Origin: CAWJFJ01 sp963800065
GTDB taxonomy: Bacteria > Actinomycetota > Acidimicrobiia > Acidimicrobiales > UBA8190
Reading direction: 5' to 3'
NCBI GenBank assembly: GCA_963800065.1
Contig: CAWCZO010000010.1
Location: forward strand, 186,001 to 250,000
DNA: 64,000 nucleotides
This document shows positions 36,037-42,972 of the stretch, piece after piece. The position numbers and the translations under genes were made by a program. The notes below the pieces were generated by a model. It saw only the letters and a list, made by a program, of their open reading frames with translations, made no database searches and was not told where the DNA came from. Positions within the stretch are counted from its first letter, which is position 1. Each line of letters opens with the position of its first letter.

Positions 36037-37041
36037 TCACAGGGCCACCTCCGTCGGGGCACCGGACACGGGACCGGCGACGGCGTCGTCGACGGTGCAG
36101 GCGTCGGCCAGGTCACCGGTGAGGGCGACGAAGGCCTGCTCGAGATCGGCCCCCGTGACCTCGATGTCGCTGAAGGCCACGCCCGAGGCCACCAGCGATC
36201 TCACGGTGGCGTCGGCGTCCAGGGAATCAAGGACGACCTCGGACCCGCGCACGATGGCGGCGTCGACCCCGTCGAGTTCGCGCAGGCGGGCGGGATCGGC
36301 TCCCGTCGAGGCGAAACGAACCCGGCGGGTGGGCACCGCCGCCTTGATGGTCGAGGCGGCGCCGTTCGCCACCACCGTTCCCCGGCGCATGACCACGATG
36401 CGGTCGGCCACGGCGTCGACCTCGTCGAGGTGGTGGGTGGCGAAGACGACGGTATTGCCCTCCTGCGCGAACCCGCGCATCATCGTCCAGAAGCTGCGCC
36501 GGCCGTCCACGTCCATGGCCACGGTGGGCTCGTCGAGGAAGACGAGCTCGGGGTCCCCGGCGATGGCCAGGGCGAACCGGACCCGCTGGGCCTGACCTCC
36601 CGAGAGCCGATGGGTCTGACGTTCGGCCAGAGCGGTGAGCCCGGCCCGCTCGAGCGTCCGTTTCACCGCCGCCGGGTGCCGGTACAGGCGGGAGGTCATC
36701 GCCACCAGGTCGCCGACCTTCACCCCGTGAGGGAGTCCCGTCCCGCCGCCCACCTGGAGCATGGCCCCGACCTTCCCCGACGCCATGGCCGACCGGGGAT
36801 CGGTACCGAGGACGGCGACCTCACCTTCCTGGGGGCGCTGGAGCCCGAGGAGGATGGAGATGGCGGTCGACTTCCCGGCCCCGTTGGGGCCGAGGAGGGC
36901 CAGGGTCTCCCCGCGGGCCACTTCGAGGTCGAGATGGTCGAGGGCGACCAGCGACCGGTAGCGGTGGACCACGCCGGAGAAGCGCAGTGCCGGGCCGCAG
37001 CCACCATCTCGAGGGGTTGTGCTCCCGCCGCCACGTCTCAT
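36037..37041 (-). CDS. ABC transporter ATP-binding protein (drug-export type)
   Basis: A 334-residue ATPase. Walker A is 'LGPNGAGKST', the signature 'RLSGGQAQRVRFALAIAGDPELVFLDEPT' contains LSGGQ and Walker B, and 'FATHHLDEVDAVADRIVVM' is the H-loop region. The C-terminal 90 residues match the extra domain of CcmA/DrrA-like exporters. It pairs with the ABC-2 permease 46 bp downstream. Expected role: export of a drug, lipid or wall component. The ATG at 37041 is the first start close to the domain. Confidence 0.9.
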   Translation of the reverse strand: MRRGGGSTTPRDGGCGPALRFSGVVHRYRSLVALDHLDLEVARGETLALLGPNGAGKSTAISILLGLQRPQEGEVAVLGTDPRSAMASGKVGAMLQVGGGTGLPHGVKVGDLVAMTSRLYRHPAAVKRTLERAGLTALAERQTHRLSGGQAQRVRFALAIAGDPELVFLDEPTVAMDVDGRRSFWTMMRGFAQEGNTVVFATHHLDEVDAVADRIVVMRRGTVVANGAASTIKAAVPTRRVRFASTGADPARLRELDGVDAAIVRGSEVVLDSLDADATVRSLVASGVAFSDIEVTGADLEQAFVALTGDLADACTVDDAVAGPVSGAPTEVAL

Positions 37042-37264
37042 GATCGTGCAGTCATCGGCGTCCGGGGGTCGTCTATTGAGGCGCCCGTGGCCGAGGCCGG
37101 CGTGACGGCCCCGGGGCGGGCGCCCGGGGGCCCGGCGGGGCGCCCAGGCCCGGCCCGGGGACCGGTCATCTGATGCCCTTGACCAGGATTTTCCTCCGAC
37201 GGACGCCCCGCCGGGGGGACTGGTCGGGGCCGCCGCCGGGACCGAGGCGTTGTAGGTTCGCGGC
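37042..37264. other. Extremely GC-rich divergent spacer
   Basis: This spacer separates the ABC operon from the SRPBCC gene. Most of 37085-37165 is G/C with overlapping short GC palindromes but no clear promoter, gene or terminator. I see nothing further in it. Confidence 0.3.
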
Positions 37265-37735
37265 GTGCGCGGATCGGTCACGGTTCACATGGCGGCTCCC
37301 CCCGAACGGATCTGGGGCGTCGTCAGTGACGTCACCGGCATCGGACGATTCAGCCCCGAGACCTTCGAGGCCGAGTGGCTCGACGGTGCCACCGCTCCCG
37401 CCGTCGGGGTCCGATTCCGGGGCCACGTCCGACGGAACGGGCGGGGGCCGGTGTACTGGACGACCTGCGTCATCGTCGGCTGCGAGCCCGGCCGGGAGTT
37501 CGCCTTCACCGTGGGAGAGGGCGCCAAGGCCCTGAACGCCTGGCGCTACGTCTTCGAGACGGCGGGCGACGGCACGGACGTGACCGAGTCGTTCGAGCTG
37601 GCCGACAAGGCCGCCATCCGCCTGTACTGGAAGGTCCTGGGCTGGGCCCGCGGACGGACCAACGCCGAGGGGATGCGGACCACCCTCGAGCGCATCAGGG
37701 CCGCTGTCGAACACGACCCCCCTGGCGCGGGCTGA
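37265..37735 (+). CDS. SRPBCC-family (START-like) protein
   Basis: A 156-residue helix-grip protein. 'VTVHMAAPPERIWGVVSDVTGIGRFSPETFEAEWLDG' is the standard start of polyketide-cyclase/START-like proteins. The following strands ('GVRFRGHVRRNGRGPVYWTTCVIVGCEPGREFAFTV') and C-terminal helix complete a single domain. Such proteins bind a hydrophobic ligand; no specific one can be named. The GTG at 37265 starts three residues before the fold. It is the first of a co-directional row with carbonic anhydrase, ArsR and a second SRPBCC gene before transposon insertion. Confidence 0.8.
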   Translation: MRGSVTVHMAAPPERIWGVVSDVTGIGRFSPETFEAEWLDGATAPAVGVRFRGHVRRNGRGPVYWTTCVIVGCEPGREFAFTVGEGAKALNAWRYVFETAGDGTDVTESFELADKAAIRLYWKVLGWARGRTNAEGMRTTLERIRAAVEHDPPGAG

Positions 37736-37844
37736 GGAGGCAACCAGGTCCACGCCGGGGGCCGTCTCCTGGTAGAACCGGTCGATCTTCGACGATCTGC
37801 TCGACGCCAACAGGCGGTACCGCAACGAGTTCCACGATTCGGGC

Positions 37845-38297
37845 GTGCAGGGTTCGGCGGCGCGGGGTCTCGCCGTCGTCACCTGTATCGATTCCCGGAT
37901 CGACCCGCTGGCCATGCTCGGCCTGCGGGCCGGTGACGCCAAGATCATCCGCAACGCCGGGGCGCGGGTGACCGGTGACGCGCTCCGCTCTCTGGTGCTG
38001 GCCGTCAACCTGCTCGGTGTGACACGTGTCTGTGTCGTCCAGCACACGAACTGCGCGCTGGTCGGCTCCACCGATGACGAGATACGGGCCCGTATCGAGG
38101 CGGCGCGCGGGGTCGACACCACCGGCTGGGACTTCCTGGCCACCACCGATCAGGTGGCGACCCTGCACGGCGACATCGAGTCGATCGTGTCTTGCCCCCT
38201 GTTGCCGCCCGATCTCGAGGTGGGTGGCTTCATCTTCGACGTCCACAGTGGCGCCCTGCTCCCCGTGGAGATACCCCTTGACGGCAAAGGTGAGTAA
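37845..38297 (+). CDS. Beta-carbonic anhydrase
   Basis: Interconverts CO2 and bicarbonate with a zinc ion. Ligands and catalytic pair are visible: Cys14 in 'TCIDSR' with Asp16-Arg18, then His67 and Cys70 in 'VVQHTNC'. 'IIRNAGARVTGDALRSLVLAVNLLGV' and the ending 'GGFIFDVHSGALLPV' match short actinobacterial beta-class enzymes. The GTG at 37845 is the first standard start. However, in-frame coding similarity ('IFDDLLDANRRYRNEFHDSG') reaches back to 37776, where a TAG precedes it with no usual start codon. Either the start is unusual or a base error exists. A transposon sits 8 bp after its stop. Confidence 0.8.
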   Translation: MQGSAARGLAVVTCIDSRIDPLAMLGLRAGDAKIIRNAGARVTGDALRSLVLAVNLLGVTRVCVVQHTNCALVGSTDDEIRARIEAARGVDTTGWDFLATTDQVATLHGDIESIVSCPLLPPDLEVGGFIFDVHSGALLPVEIPLDGKGE

Positions 38298-38305
38298 GTC
38301 ATAAC
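38298..38305. repeat. Target-site duplication of transposon 1, left copy (GTCATAAC)
   Basis: GTCATAAC occurs here directly outside the left inverted repeat and again at 41397-41404 directly outside the right one. The exact 8-bp duplication fits the known IS1595-family habit. Confidence 0.9.
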
Positions 38306-38330
38306 GGCAACTATCAAATCACGACACGTA
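38306..38330 (+). repeat. Transposon 1 left terminal inverted repeat
   Basis: Starts GGCAACTATCAAAT and ends ACACGTA. It matches the reverse complement of 41372-41396 at 21 of 25 bases. A small TCGGG/CCCGA hairpin follows at 38331-38346. Confidence 0.88.
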
Positions 38331-38562
38331 TCGGGAGAGTACCCGAGACCAGGTGCCGCGTGTAGTTACATGGATGTCATCTTGCGACGGTGGCGACTGA
38401 TGAGCCGACTCGGTGCCTCTCTCTGTTCAAGACGTGACCGCTGCGCGACGATGACTCCAGGTGGACCGTTCGTCAAGGGACGGGCATGGGACAGGCAACT
38501 GTCACATCCACCAGGGGGGAAGCAGTGGAACCGGTACCGGACGGTCGATATCGTGCAGCGCC

Positions 38563-38946
38563 ATGTCCCCGCATGGAGAGCCCGATGCGGGTGATGTCTC
38601 GGAGTGGCGTCGGTTCGCCGAGATGCTCGGGCCCCCGATGGGAGGCGCCGACAGGGTCGTGGCTCGGCTCGGCTGGGATGCTGGGAATCGACTGGTACGC
38701 TTCCGAATCTGTCAAGAGGCGTCCTCCGGTGAGGGCGGCGGCTTTCTCCGCGTGCTCGAAATTCGATTCGATGGGGACCGTCCTGTCGTCCAGCGGTTCA
38801 ACCGATCCGGTGAGCCAGCAGGGGACGCAGAGGAATGGGTTGACCTCGATCCCGACACGGTTCCTGACAGCGTTCGAGCACTCTTCGAACAGTGCGCCCA
38901 GAAGCTGGTGCTTGAGTGGCAAAAGAACAAGGAGAGGTGGCAGTGA
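38563..38946 (+). CDS. Unknown passenger protein, first of a coupled pair
   Basis: A 127-residue protein I do not recognise. Visible features: N-terminal 'SEWRRFAEMLGPPMGGADRVVARLGWD', a beta-like middle 'FLRVLEIRFDGDRPVVQRFNRSGEP', an acidic stretch 'EEWVDLDPDTVPDSVRALFEQ', and a basic helical end 'KLVLEWQKNKERWQ'. No signal peptide or membrane helix. The start is uncertain (no clear ribosome site at ATG 38563; longer forms from 38461 exist). The TGA overlaps the GTG of the next gene, so the two are made together and may interact. Confidence 0.55.
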   Translation: MSPHGEPDAGDVSEWRRFAEMLGPPMGGADRVVARLGWDAGNRLVRFRICQEASSGEGGGFLRVLEIRFDGDRPVVQRFNRSGEPAGDAEEWVDLDPDTVPDSVRALFEQCAQKLVLEWQKNKERWQ

Positions 38947-39350
38947 AGACTGACGAGACGAGAACCAAGCTCGCCGCGGATATTGCGCGGCGGTTCGCCG
39001 ATCCGGAGTTTCACGCGCTCCTCTCCGTGGCTCCTGATGGGACCTCCGCCGTAATCCCCGCACTCCGTAGTGATGTCGTGAGCGATGTGCTTTCAGAGGT
39101 AGCGAAGGCCGGCGGTACGGCGAATGCCGTCGTGCCTGTTGCCAATGGTTACCTGATCATTGCTATCAAGTTGGGAGGTCGATCCCACAAGGCCAAATCC
39201 TCTGGCGCTCTCGAACCTACCTGCACCATGGGAGTGCTCATCGCTCGTATGTTTGAGGACGGGGCCACGGAGGGTCATCTCCTCCACTACTCGATCGGCG
39301 ACGGATCGGAGCGGCGAGCCAGAGCAGACCTGGTCGGTCTGGCTCTCTGA
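38943..39350 (+). CDS. Unknown passenger protein, second of a coupled pair
   Basis: A 135-residue protein of unknown function. It starts at GTG 38943, 8 nt after an AAGGAG box, and overlaps the previous stop. Sequence reads 'ADIARRFADPEFHALLSVAPDGTSAVIPALRSDVVSDVLSEVAKAG', then 'VVPVANGYLIIAIKLGGRSHKAKSSGA'. It ends 'LLHYSIGDGSERRARADLVGLAL'. This suggests a small alpha/beta domain. No catalytic motif, signal or membrane helix is seen. Possible roles (toxin-antitoxin pair, transposition accessory) are speculation. Confidence 0.6.
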   Translation: MKTDETRTKLAADIARRFADPEFHALLSVAPDGTSAVIPALRSDVVSDVLSEVAKAGGTANAVVPVANGYLIIAIKLGGRSHKAKSSGALEPTCTMGVLIARMFEDGATEGHLLHYSIGDGSERRARADLVGLAL

Positions 39351-39376
39351 GGGGCAAATTCGGCATCGTAGAACCC

Positions 39377-39405
39377 TAGACACGTACGTGCAACCATGAT
39401 ACAAT
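39377..39405 (+). promoter_or_regulatory. Candidate promoter of the transposon 1 transposase
   Basis: TAGACA (39377-39382) and TACAAT (39400-39405) are 17 nt apart. The predicted start falls at about 39412, next to the GTG at 39413, which has no Shine-Dalgarno. This suggests a leaderless transposase mRNA. Confidence 0.45.
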
Positions 39406-39412
39406 TTCCTCT

Positions 39413-40381
39413 GTGGGAGCACGGAGACGAGCGTCAGTAGCGGCGGCGGGTTGCTCAGAGACCCAGATGACCTACAGCCAGTTCATGGCTCTGTTCCCGG
39501 ACAACGATGCCTGCGTCGAGTACCTCAAGGGCAAGTTCTACCCGGATGGGTCCGAGTGCCCTGGCTGCCACAAGGCGACCAAGTTCCACCGAATCAAGAG
39601 CCGTGCGGCCTACTCATGCCAGTTCTGTGGCCGCCAAGTGTACCCCACGGCGGGGACGATCTTCCACAAGAGCACCACGAACCTCCAGCTATGGTTCTGG
39701 GCCATTTTCCTAATGTCCTCGACCCGCTGCGGGATCTCGGCCAAGCAGCTGGAGCGGGAAATCGGAGTGAGCTACCCGACCGCTCACCGGATGTTCAAGC
39801 AGATTCGCTCGCTGCTCTCGGACGACGCCACCGGCCCGCTCGACGGCGACGTGGAGGCTGACGAGACGTTCATCGGAGGCAAGCCTCGGGCGGCCGACCG
39901 TGCTCGCTTTGCCAAGGCCCCGAACTTGCGTTCTGCCGCCCTCAAATGGTCGGACGAGACCAAAACGCCGGTGTTCGGAATGGTCGAGCGTGGCGGCCGT
40001 GTGCGGGCGATGGTTGTCCCCGACCGCAAGGCCCCCACCTTGCGCAGACACCTCCGGGAGCACGTCCTTCCGTCGTCCATGATCTTTACCGACGAGTTCC
40101 CGCTATACGTGGGTGTCGGCCGCGAATACAAGGGCCACCACAGGGTCAACCATTCGGCCAGGATCTACGTCGACGGCGACAGCCACACCCAGAACATCGA
40201 GTGCTTCTGGAGCTTGCTCAAGAATGGGCTCCGGGGCGTGTACCACTCGGTCAGCACCGAGTACCTCCAGAGCTACGTGGACGAGTATTCGTTCCGGTTC
40301 AACCGTCGCGCCGGCGACGACCCGCTTTTCTGGGCAATCCTCGACCGCGTCGTGGTGCGTCGGGGACTAGCCGGTTCGTAG
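39413..40381 (+). CDS. IS1595-family transposase (transposon 1)
   Basis: A 322-residue transposase. A zinc ribbon (Cys49, Cys52, Cys69, Cys72) is followed by a helix-turn-helix-like region 'CGISAKQLEREIGVSYPTAHRMFKQIR'. The ISXO2-like catalytic domain has Asp150 in 'VEADETFIGGK', Asp227 in 'IFTDEFPLY' and 'HTQNIECFWSLLKNGLRGVYHSVS' with Glu263 and Lys270. All key residues are present, so it may be active. The GTG start gives the same length as the transposase of transposon 2; ATG 39467 is an alternative. Confidence 0.9.
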   Translation: MGARRRASVAAAGCSETQMTYSQFMALFPDNDACVEYLKGKFYPDGSECPGCHKATKFHRIKSRAAYSCQFCGRQVYPTAGTIFHKSTTNLQLWFWAIFLMSSTRCGISAKQLEREIGVSYPTAHRMFKQIRSLLSDDATGPLDGDVEADETFIGGKPRAADRARFAKAPNLRSAALKWSDETKTPVFGMVERGGRVRAMVVPDRKAPTLRRHLREHVLPSSMIFTDEFPLYVGVGREYKGHHRVNHSARIYVDGDSHTQNIECFWSLLKNGLRGVYHSVSTEYLQSYVDEYSFRFNRRAGDDPLFWAILDRVVVRRGLAGS

Positions 40382-40726
40382 CTCGGTCAAGATCCGCGAG
40401 GAATTTCTCTTCGGTGTGATCAGGATCTTGTCTCGCAACAACCTGTTCAGACGGCGGCTCAGGTTTGTCCTTGGGCATGTCGAAATACTACTTCCCCCCG
40501 AATTCGCAACCTGTTACAATTTTTAGCGGAAGGTGCCGGTACTGCCCCGGTTTCTTGGTAGAGCACGCGGCGTCTAATGCCGGTTCCACCTCTTGGTGGA
40601 CCCACCTTCCGGGGAGAGGGGATCGGTGGGTACTTCCAGACGATGGAAGCCCCCGCCGATCCCCCTCCTCTGCCCGCACACCAGCTCGCGCACGATGAGA
40701 GCTGGTGAACGCTTTGGACGCGGGAG
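40382..40726. other. Non-coding stretch with a strong hairpin between convergent genes
   Basis: No convincing gene. A long hairpin spans 40618-40664: GGGGATCGG pairs with CCGATCCCC, with an inner CTTCC/GGAAG stem around a 7-nt loop. A second small stem CCACC-TCTT-GGTGG lies at 40587-40600. No T-run follows. It may end transcription from either side or act as a structured RNA of the element. Confidence 0.45.
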
Positions 40727-41260
40727 TCAGCTTGCGGCGGCTTCCTCCGCGTCATCGTTCTCGTCAGTCTCGACACCGTCGTCGGCTAGCCCATTGGCGG
40801 TGTCCTCTTCGTCTAGCTCTGTGACGGCGGCCTTGCGAACGGATGCCGGATACCACTCCGTCAGTCCCCAGACGCTGCGCCCGACCTTGTGAAACTTCTG
40901 GTCGCGAAAGAGATTGCGGTACAGCACGGAGGGCGAGGACACCTTCGTGCACCCACCCTTCTTGATGAGCTTGAAGATTTCGTCGGTCTTGAGCGGGGTC
41001 GAGCGGTCACCCTTCTTCAAGAGTGCGTACGCCGCCTTCGGTCCACTCATGCCGTAGAACTCCCCATCGGCGACGTTCCACCCACCACCACGGGCAGGAG
41101 AACCGGGAGCAGCGGCCCCGGAGCTAGCACCACCGGCGGTGGCAGGGGCATCTTCGATCGGCAAGCCAGACTGGCGACGGAGCACCCGGATGGCGGTATC
41201 AAGCTCGTCCCGCTGGCGCTCCATATTGGCGATCAGCTCGTTGACGGACGGTTCGGCCAT
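40727..41260 (-). CDS. HARE-HTH domain passenger protein
   Basis: A 177-residue protein. Residues 1-30 form a helix or coiled coil ('NELIANMERQRDELDTAIRVLRRQ'), and 35-62 an Ala/Gly-rich linker. Residues 66-136 read 'GEFYGMSGPKAAYALLKKGDRSTPLKTDEIFKLIKKGG', then 'SSPSVLYRNLFRDQKFHKVGRSVWGL'. This matches the HARE-HTH winged-helix domain known from RNA polymerase delta, restriction enzymes and ASXL proteins. A strongly acidic tail (148-173) recalls delta. It may modulate transcription or sense DNA. A GGAGG box precedes the ATG at 41260. It is transcribed toward the transposase. Confidence 0.72.
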   Translation of the reverse strand: MAEPSVNELIANMERQRDELDTAIRVLRRQSGLPIEDAPATAGGASSGAAAPGSPARGGGWNVADGEFYGMSGPKAAYALLKKGDRSTPLKTDEIFKLIKKGGCTKVSSPSVLYRNLFRDQKFHKVGRSVWGLTEWYPASVRKAAVTELDEEDTANGLADDGVETDENDDAEEAAAS

Positions 41261-41371
41261 GGTGCCTCCGATACTTCGATTTCTTGGTAGGCATACATGG
41301 TCTCACCGAACTAGGACAATTGCAAACGGAGCGCCCTAGTTTTGTTGCCAAATCTGTGGCGTGGAATCCTT

Positions 41372-41396
41372 TACGTGTTCTCATTTGATAGTTACC
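41372..41396 (-). repeat. Transposon 1 right terminal inverted repeat
   Basis: On the minus strand it reads GGTAACTATCAAAT to ACACGTA, pairing with 38306-38330 at 21 of 25 positions. Confidence 0.88.
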
Positions 41397-41404
41397 GTCA
41401 TAAC
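41397..41404. repeat. Target-site duplication of transposon 1, right copy (GTCATAAC)
   Basis: Identical to 38298-38305. The following 9 nt (41405-41413) and the next octamer are the remaining original sequence before the ArsR gene. Confidence 0.9.
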
Positions 41405-41413
41405 TTACGGTTA

Positions 41414-41421
41414 GTGACTAC
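41414..41421. repeat. Target-site duplication of transposon 2, left copy (GTGACTAC)
   Basis: GTGACTAC is repeated exactly at 44274-44281, where it forms the first codons of the ArsR gene (GTG ACT AC). Confidence 0.9.
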
Positions 41422-41444
41422 GGTAAGTATCCCTTGACTGTATA
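41422..41444 (+). repeat. Transposon 2 left terminal inverted repeat
   Basis: Begins GGTAAGTATCCC and ends CTGTATA. It contains the TTGACT of the candidate transposase promoter. Confidence 0.85.
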
Positions 41445-41462
41445 AGCCCAGCGTGTCAGAAT
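41434..41462 (+). promoter_or_regulatory. Candidate transposase promoter starting inside the left repeat of transposon 2
   Basis: TTGACT (41434-41439) and CAGAAT (41457-41462) are 17 nt apart, placing the transcript start at about the ATG (41469). No ribosome site is seen, so a leaderless mRNA is likely. Transposase bound to the repeat would cover the -35 and could repress its own gene. Confidence 0.45.
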
Positions 41463-41468
41463 AGGGGC

Positions 41469-42437
41469 ATGGCCCCCGGAAACCGCAAAGCCCCCGCCCG
41501 AGCAGCGTCGTCGGAATCGTCTTACTCCCTCATGGAGTTCACCCGGGACTTCCCGGACGATGAGACGTGCCTGCGTTGGCTCTGGACGACCCGGTACGCC
41601 CCGGACGGCACCCACGCCCTCTGCCCCCGGTGCGACGAGGAGCGGGCCTTCCAGCGGTACGAGACGAAGCAGCAGCGCCAGTCGTGGACGTGTACGACCT
41701 GCTCGCTCCACATCCACCCGACCGCGGGGACGATCTTCCACAAGTCGTCCACGGCGCTCCACCTGTGGTTCTACGCGATGTACCTCATGACCAGCACTCG
41801 TTGTGGCATCTCGGCCAAGCAGTTGGAGCGCGAGCTGGGAGTCACCTACAAAACCGCCTGGCGGATGTTCACCCTCATCCGGAACGAGTTGATGACCCAG
41901 GACGACGACCGCCCGCTGGGCGGGGCCGTCGAGATGGACGAGATGTACGTCGGCGGGAAGCCGCGGGCCAAGGATCGTGCTGCCTTCGCCCGGACCCCCA
42001 ACACGCGCTCTGCGGCCCTGAAATGGTCTGACCAGACCAAAACTCAGGTTTTCGGTGCCGTGGAGCGTGGGGGAAACGTTACGGCCCACGTCATCCCGAG
42101 CAAAAGGAAGGCCACGCTCATGGCGCAGGTCGTTCGGCGGGTGGAGCCGACCGCGGTGATCTACACCGACACGGCCCACGCTTACGAGAAGCTTCCGCAA
42201 GAGCACCATGCGGTCAACCATCATGAGAAGGTCTACGTGAGCGGAGATGTCCACACGCAGACCATTGATGGCTTCTGGTCGCTGGTGAAGCGCGGGATTG
42301 GCGGGACGCATCACGCTGTGTCCCCGAAGTGGTTGCAGGGATACCTCAATGAATACGTCTGGCGGTACAACCACCGCGACGACGGCCGGGCAATGTTCTT
42401 GACGCTGCTCCTCCGCTCCGCGGAGGCGCCCAGCTAG
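41469..42437 (+). CDS. IS1595-family transposase (transposon 2), third acidic residue Asp
   Basis: A 322-residue transposase with zinc ribbon Cys52/Cys55/Cys75/Cys78, 'TRCGISAKQLERELGVTYKTAWRMFTLIR' and the catalytic domain: Asp157 in 'VEMDEMYVGGK' and Asp234 in 'VIYTDTAHAY'. Where transposon 1 has 'NIECFWSLLK', this one reads 'TIDGFWSLVK', so the third catalytic position is Asp267 instead of Glu. Activity may be reduced, or Asp may be tolerated. The two transposases share layout and length but differ at many positions. Its stop overlaps the stop of the convergent ribbon-helix-helix gene. Confidence 0.9.
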   Translation: MAPGNRKAPARAASSESSYSLMEFTRDFPDDETCLRWLWTTRYAPDGTHALCPRCDEERAFQRYETKQQRQSWTCTTCSLHIHPTAGTIFHKSSTALHLWFYAMYLMTSTRCGISAKQLERELGVTYKTAWRMFTLIRNELMTQDDDRPLGGAVEMDEMYVGGKPRAKDRAAFARTPNTRSAALKWSDQTKTQVFGAVERGGNVTAHVIPSKRKATLMAQVVRRVEPTAVIYTDTAHAYEKLPQEHHAVNHHEKVYVSGDVHTQTIDGFWSLVKRGIGGTHHAVSPKWLQGYLNEYVWRYNHRDDGRAMFLTLLLRSAEAPS

Positions 42438-42601
42438 GTCGTCGCCAGTCCCACGTGTTGCTTCAACGCGACACGGATCTCTGAGGCCATCGACCGGTCC
42501 TCTGCGGCGGCCTTGTCTTTGATGGCCTTGTGGAGTTCCGGGGGCATCCTGATCATCACGGGGTCGAGCTTGTCGGAAGTGTCGGGCTTCGGCTTTGCCA
42601 T
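42434..42601 (-). CDS. Small ribbon-helix-helix (Arc/CopG-like) protein
   Basis: A 55-residue protein. 'KLDPVMIRMPPELHKAIKDKAAAEDRSMASEIRVALKQHV' has the strand-helix-helix pattern of Arc-type DNA-binding dimers, with 'VMIRMP' as the strand. Such proteins act as repressors or antitoxins; no toxin partner is adjacent. It may control the transposase gene, whose 3' end it overlaps tail to tail. The ATG at 42601 is followed directly by 'AKPKPD'; the ribosome site is weak. Confidence 0.7.
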   Translation of the reverse strand: MAKPKPDTSDKLDPVMIRMPPELHKAIKDKAAAEDRSMASEIRVALKQHVGLATT

Positions 42602-42761
42602 TGCCCCAAGGTAGGACCTCGCCGGAGGGTCGTCGCGGATGGTCCCCGAATTCGCTATGCAACCGCGCGAGGATATTCGGGACAACACGCGACAAGGGCG
42701 CTGGAACCGGTCTCCCAACCAATTCCCAGCGCCCCGTCGCTCTAGCAAAAGGAGGCCCCAA

Positions 42762-42950
42762 GTGGGCAAGAGCAGTAATCCACTCCGACCCGGAGACAAG
42801 GCCCCCGTCTCGGGAATCTACGACATCGTAGGCCCCCATGGCGGCCCGACTGGCGAGCAGGTCGTTTCTGTTGAGGGACGGCCGTTGCCACCCACGGACA
42901 AGCCCGGTCAGGGCTTCGTGGTAGCCGACGAGTCGGCGGGCCGGAAGTAA
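42762..42950 (+). CDS. YjzC-like small protein
   Basis: A 62-residue protein: 'LRPGDKAPVSGIYDIVGPHGGPTGEQVVSVEGRPLPPTDKPGQGFVV'. This matches the pattern of the small YjzC-like family (function unknown; found in Bacillus and many mobile contexts), with 'PG-KAP-SGIY' and 'G--LPPT--PGQ'. The GTG at 42762 follows a very strong AAAGGAGG box, so it is well translated. No motif suggests catalysis. Confidence 0.7.
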   Translation: MGKSSNPLRPGDKAPVSGIYDIVGPHGGPTGEQVVSVEGRPLPPTDKPGQGFVVADESAGRK

Positions 42951-42972
42951 TGACGGAGGCGGGGCGGCGGAA

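Larger units (their letters stand above)
38306..41396 (+). mobile_element. Transposon 1: IS1595-like element with three passenger genes (3091 bp)
   Basis: The element is bounded by 25-bp imperfect inverted repeats (38306-38330 and 41372-41396; 21 of 25 positions match). It is flanked by the exact duplication GTCATAAC. Content in order: unknown gene pair (38563, 38943), IS1595-like transposase (39413), a structured non-coding stretch, and an inverted HARE-HTH gene (40727). IS1595-family elements with passengers are known in general; this gene set is not one I recognise. It sits directly behind the carbonic anhydrase stop codon, 8 bp past it. Confidence 0.88.

Noticed and set aside
38294..38330. 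A longer inverted repeat starting at GTAAGT, placing the transposon 1 ends at 38294 and 41408
   Set aside because: The flanks then show no duplication. Moving the ends to GGYAACTATC gives exact 8-bp duplications for this element and, by the same rule, for transposon 2.
38370..38594. 74-residue open frame near the left end of transposon 1
   Set aside because: No ribosome site, Arg/Trp-rich composition and overlap with the better-supported gene at 38563.
40459..40776. Minus-strand open frame between transposase 1 and the HARE-HTH gene
   Set aside because: It overlaps the 3' end of the HARE-HTH gene, lacks a ribosome site and covers the structured hairpin; more likely non-coding.
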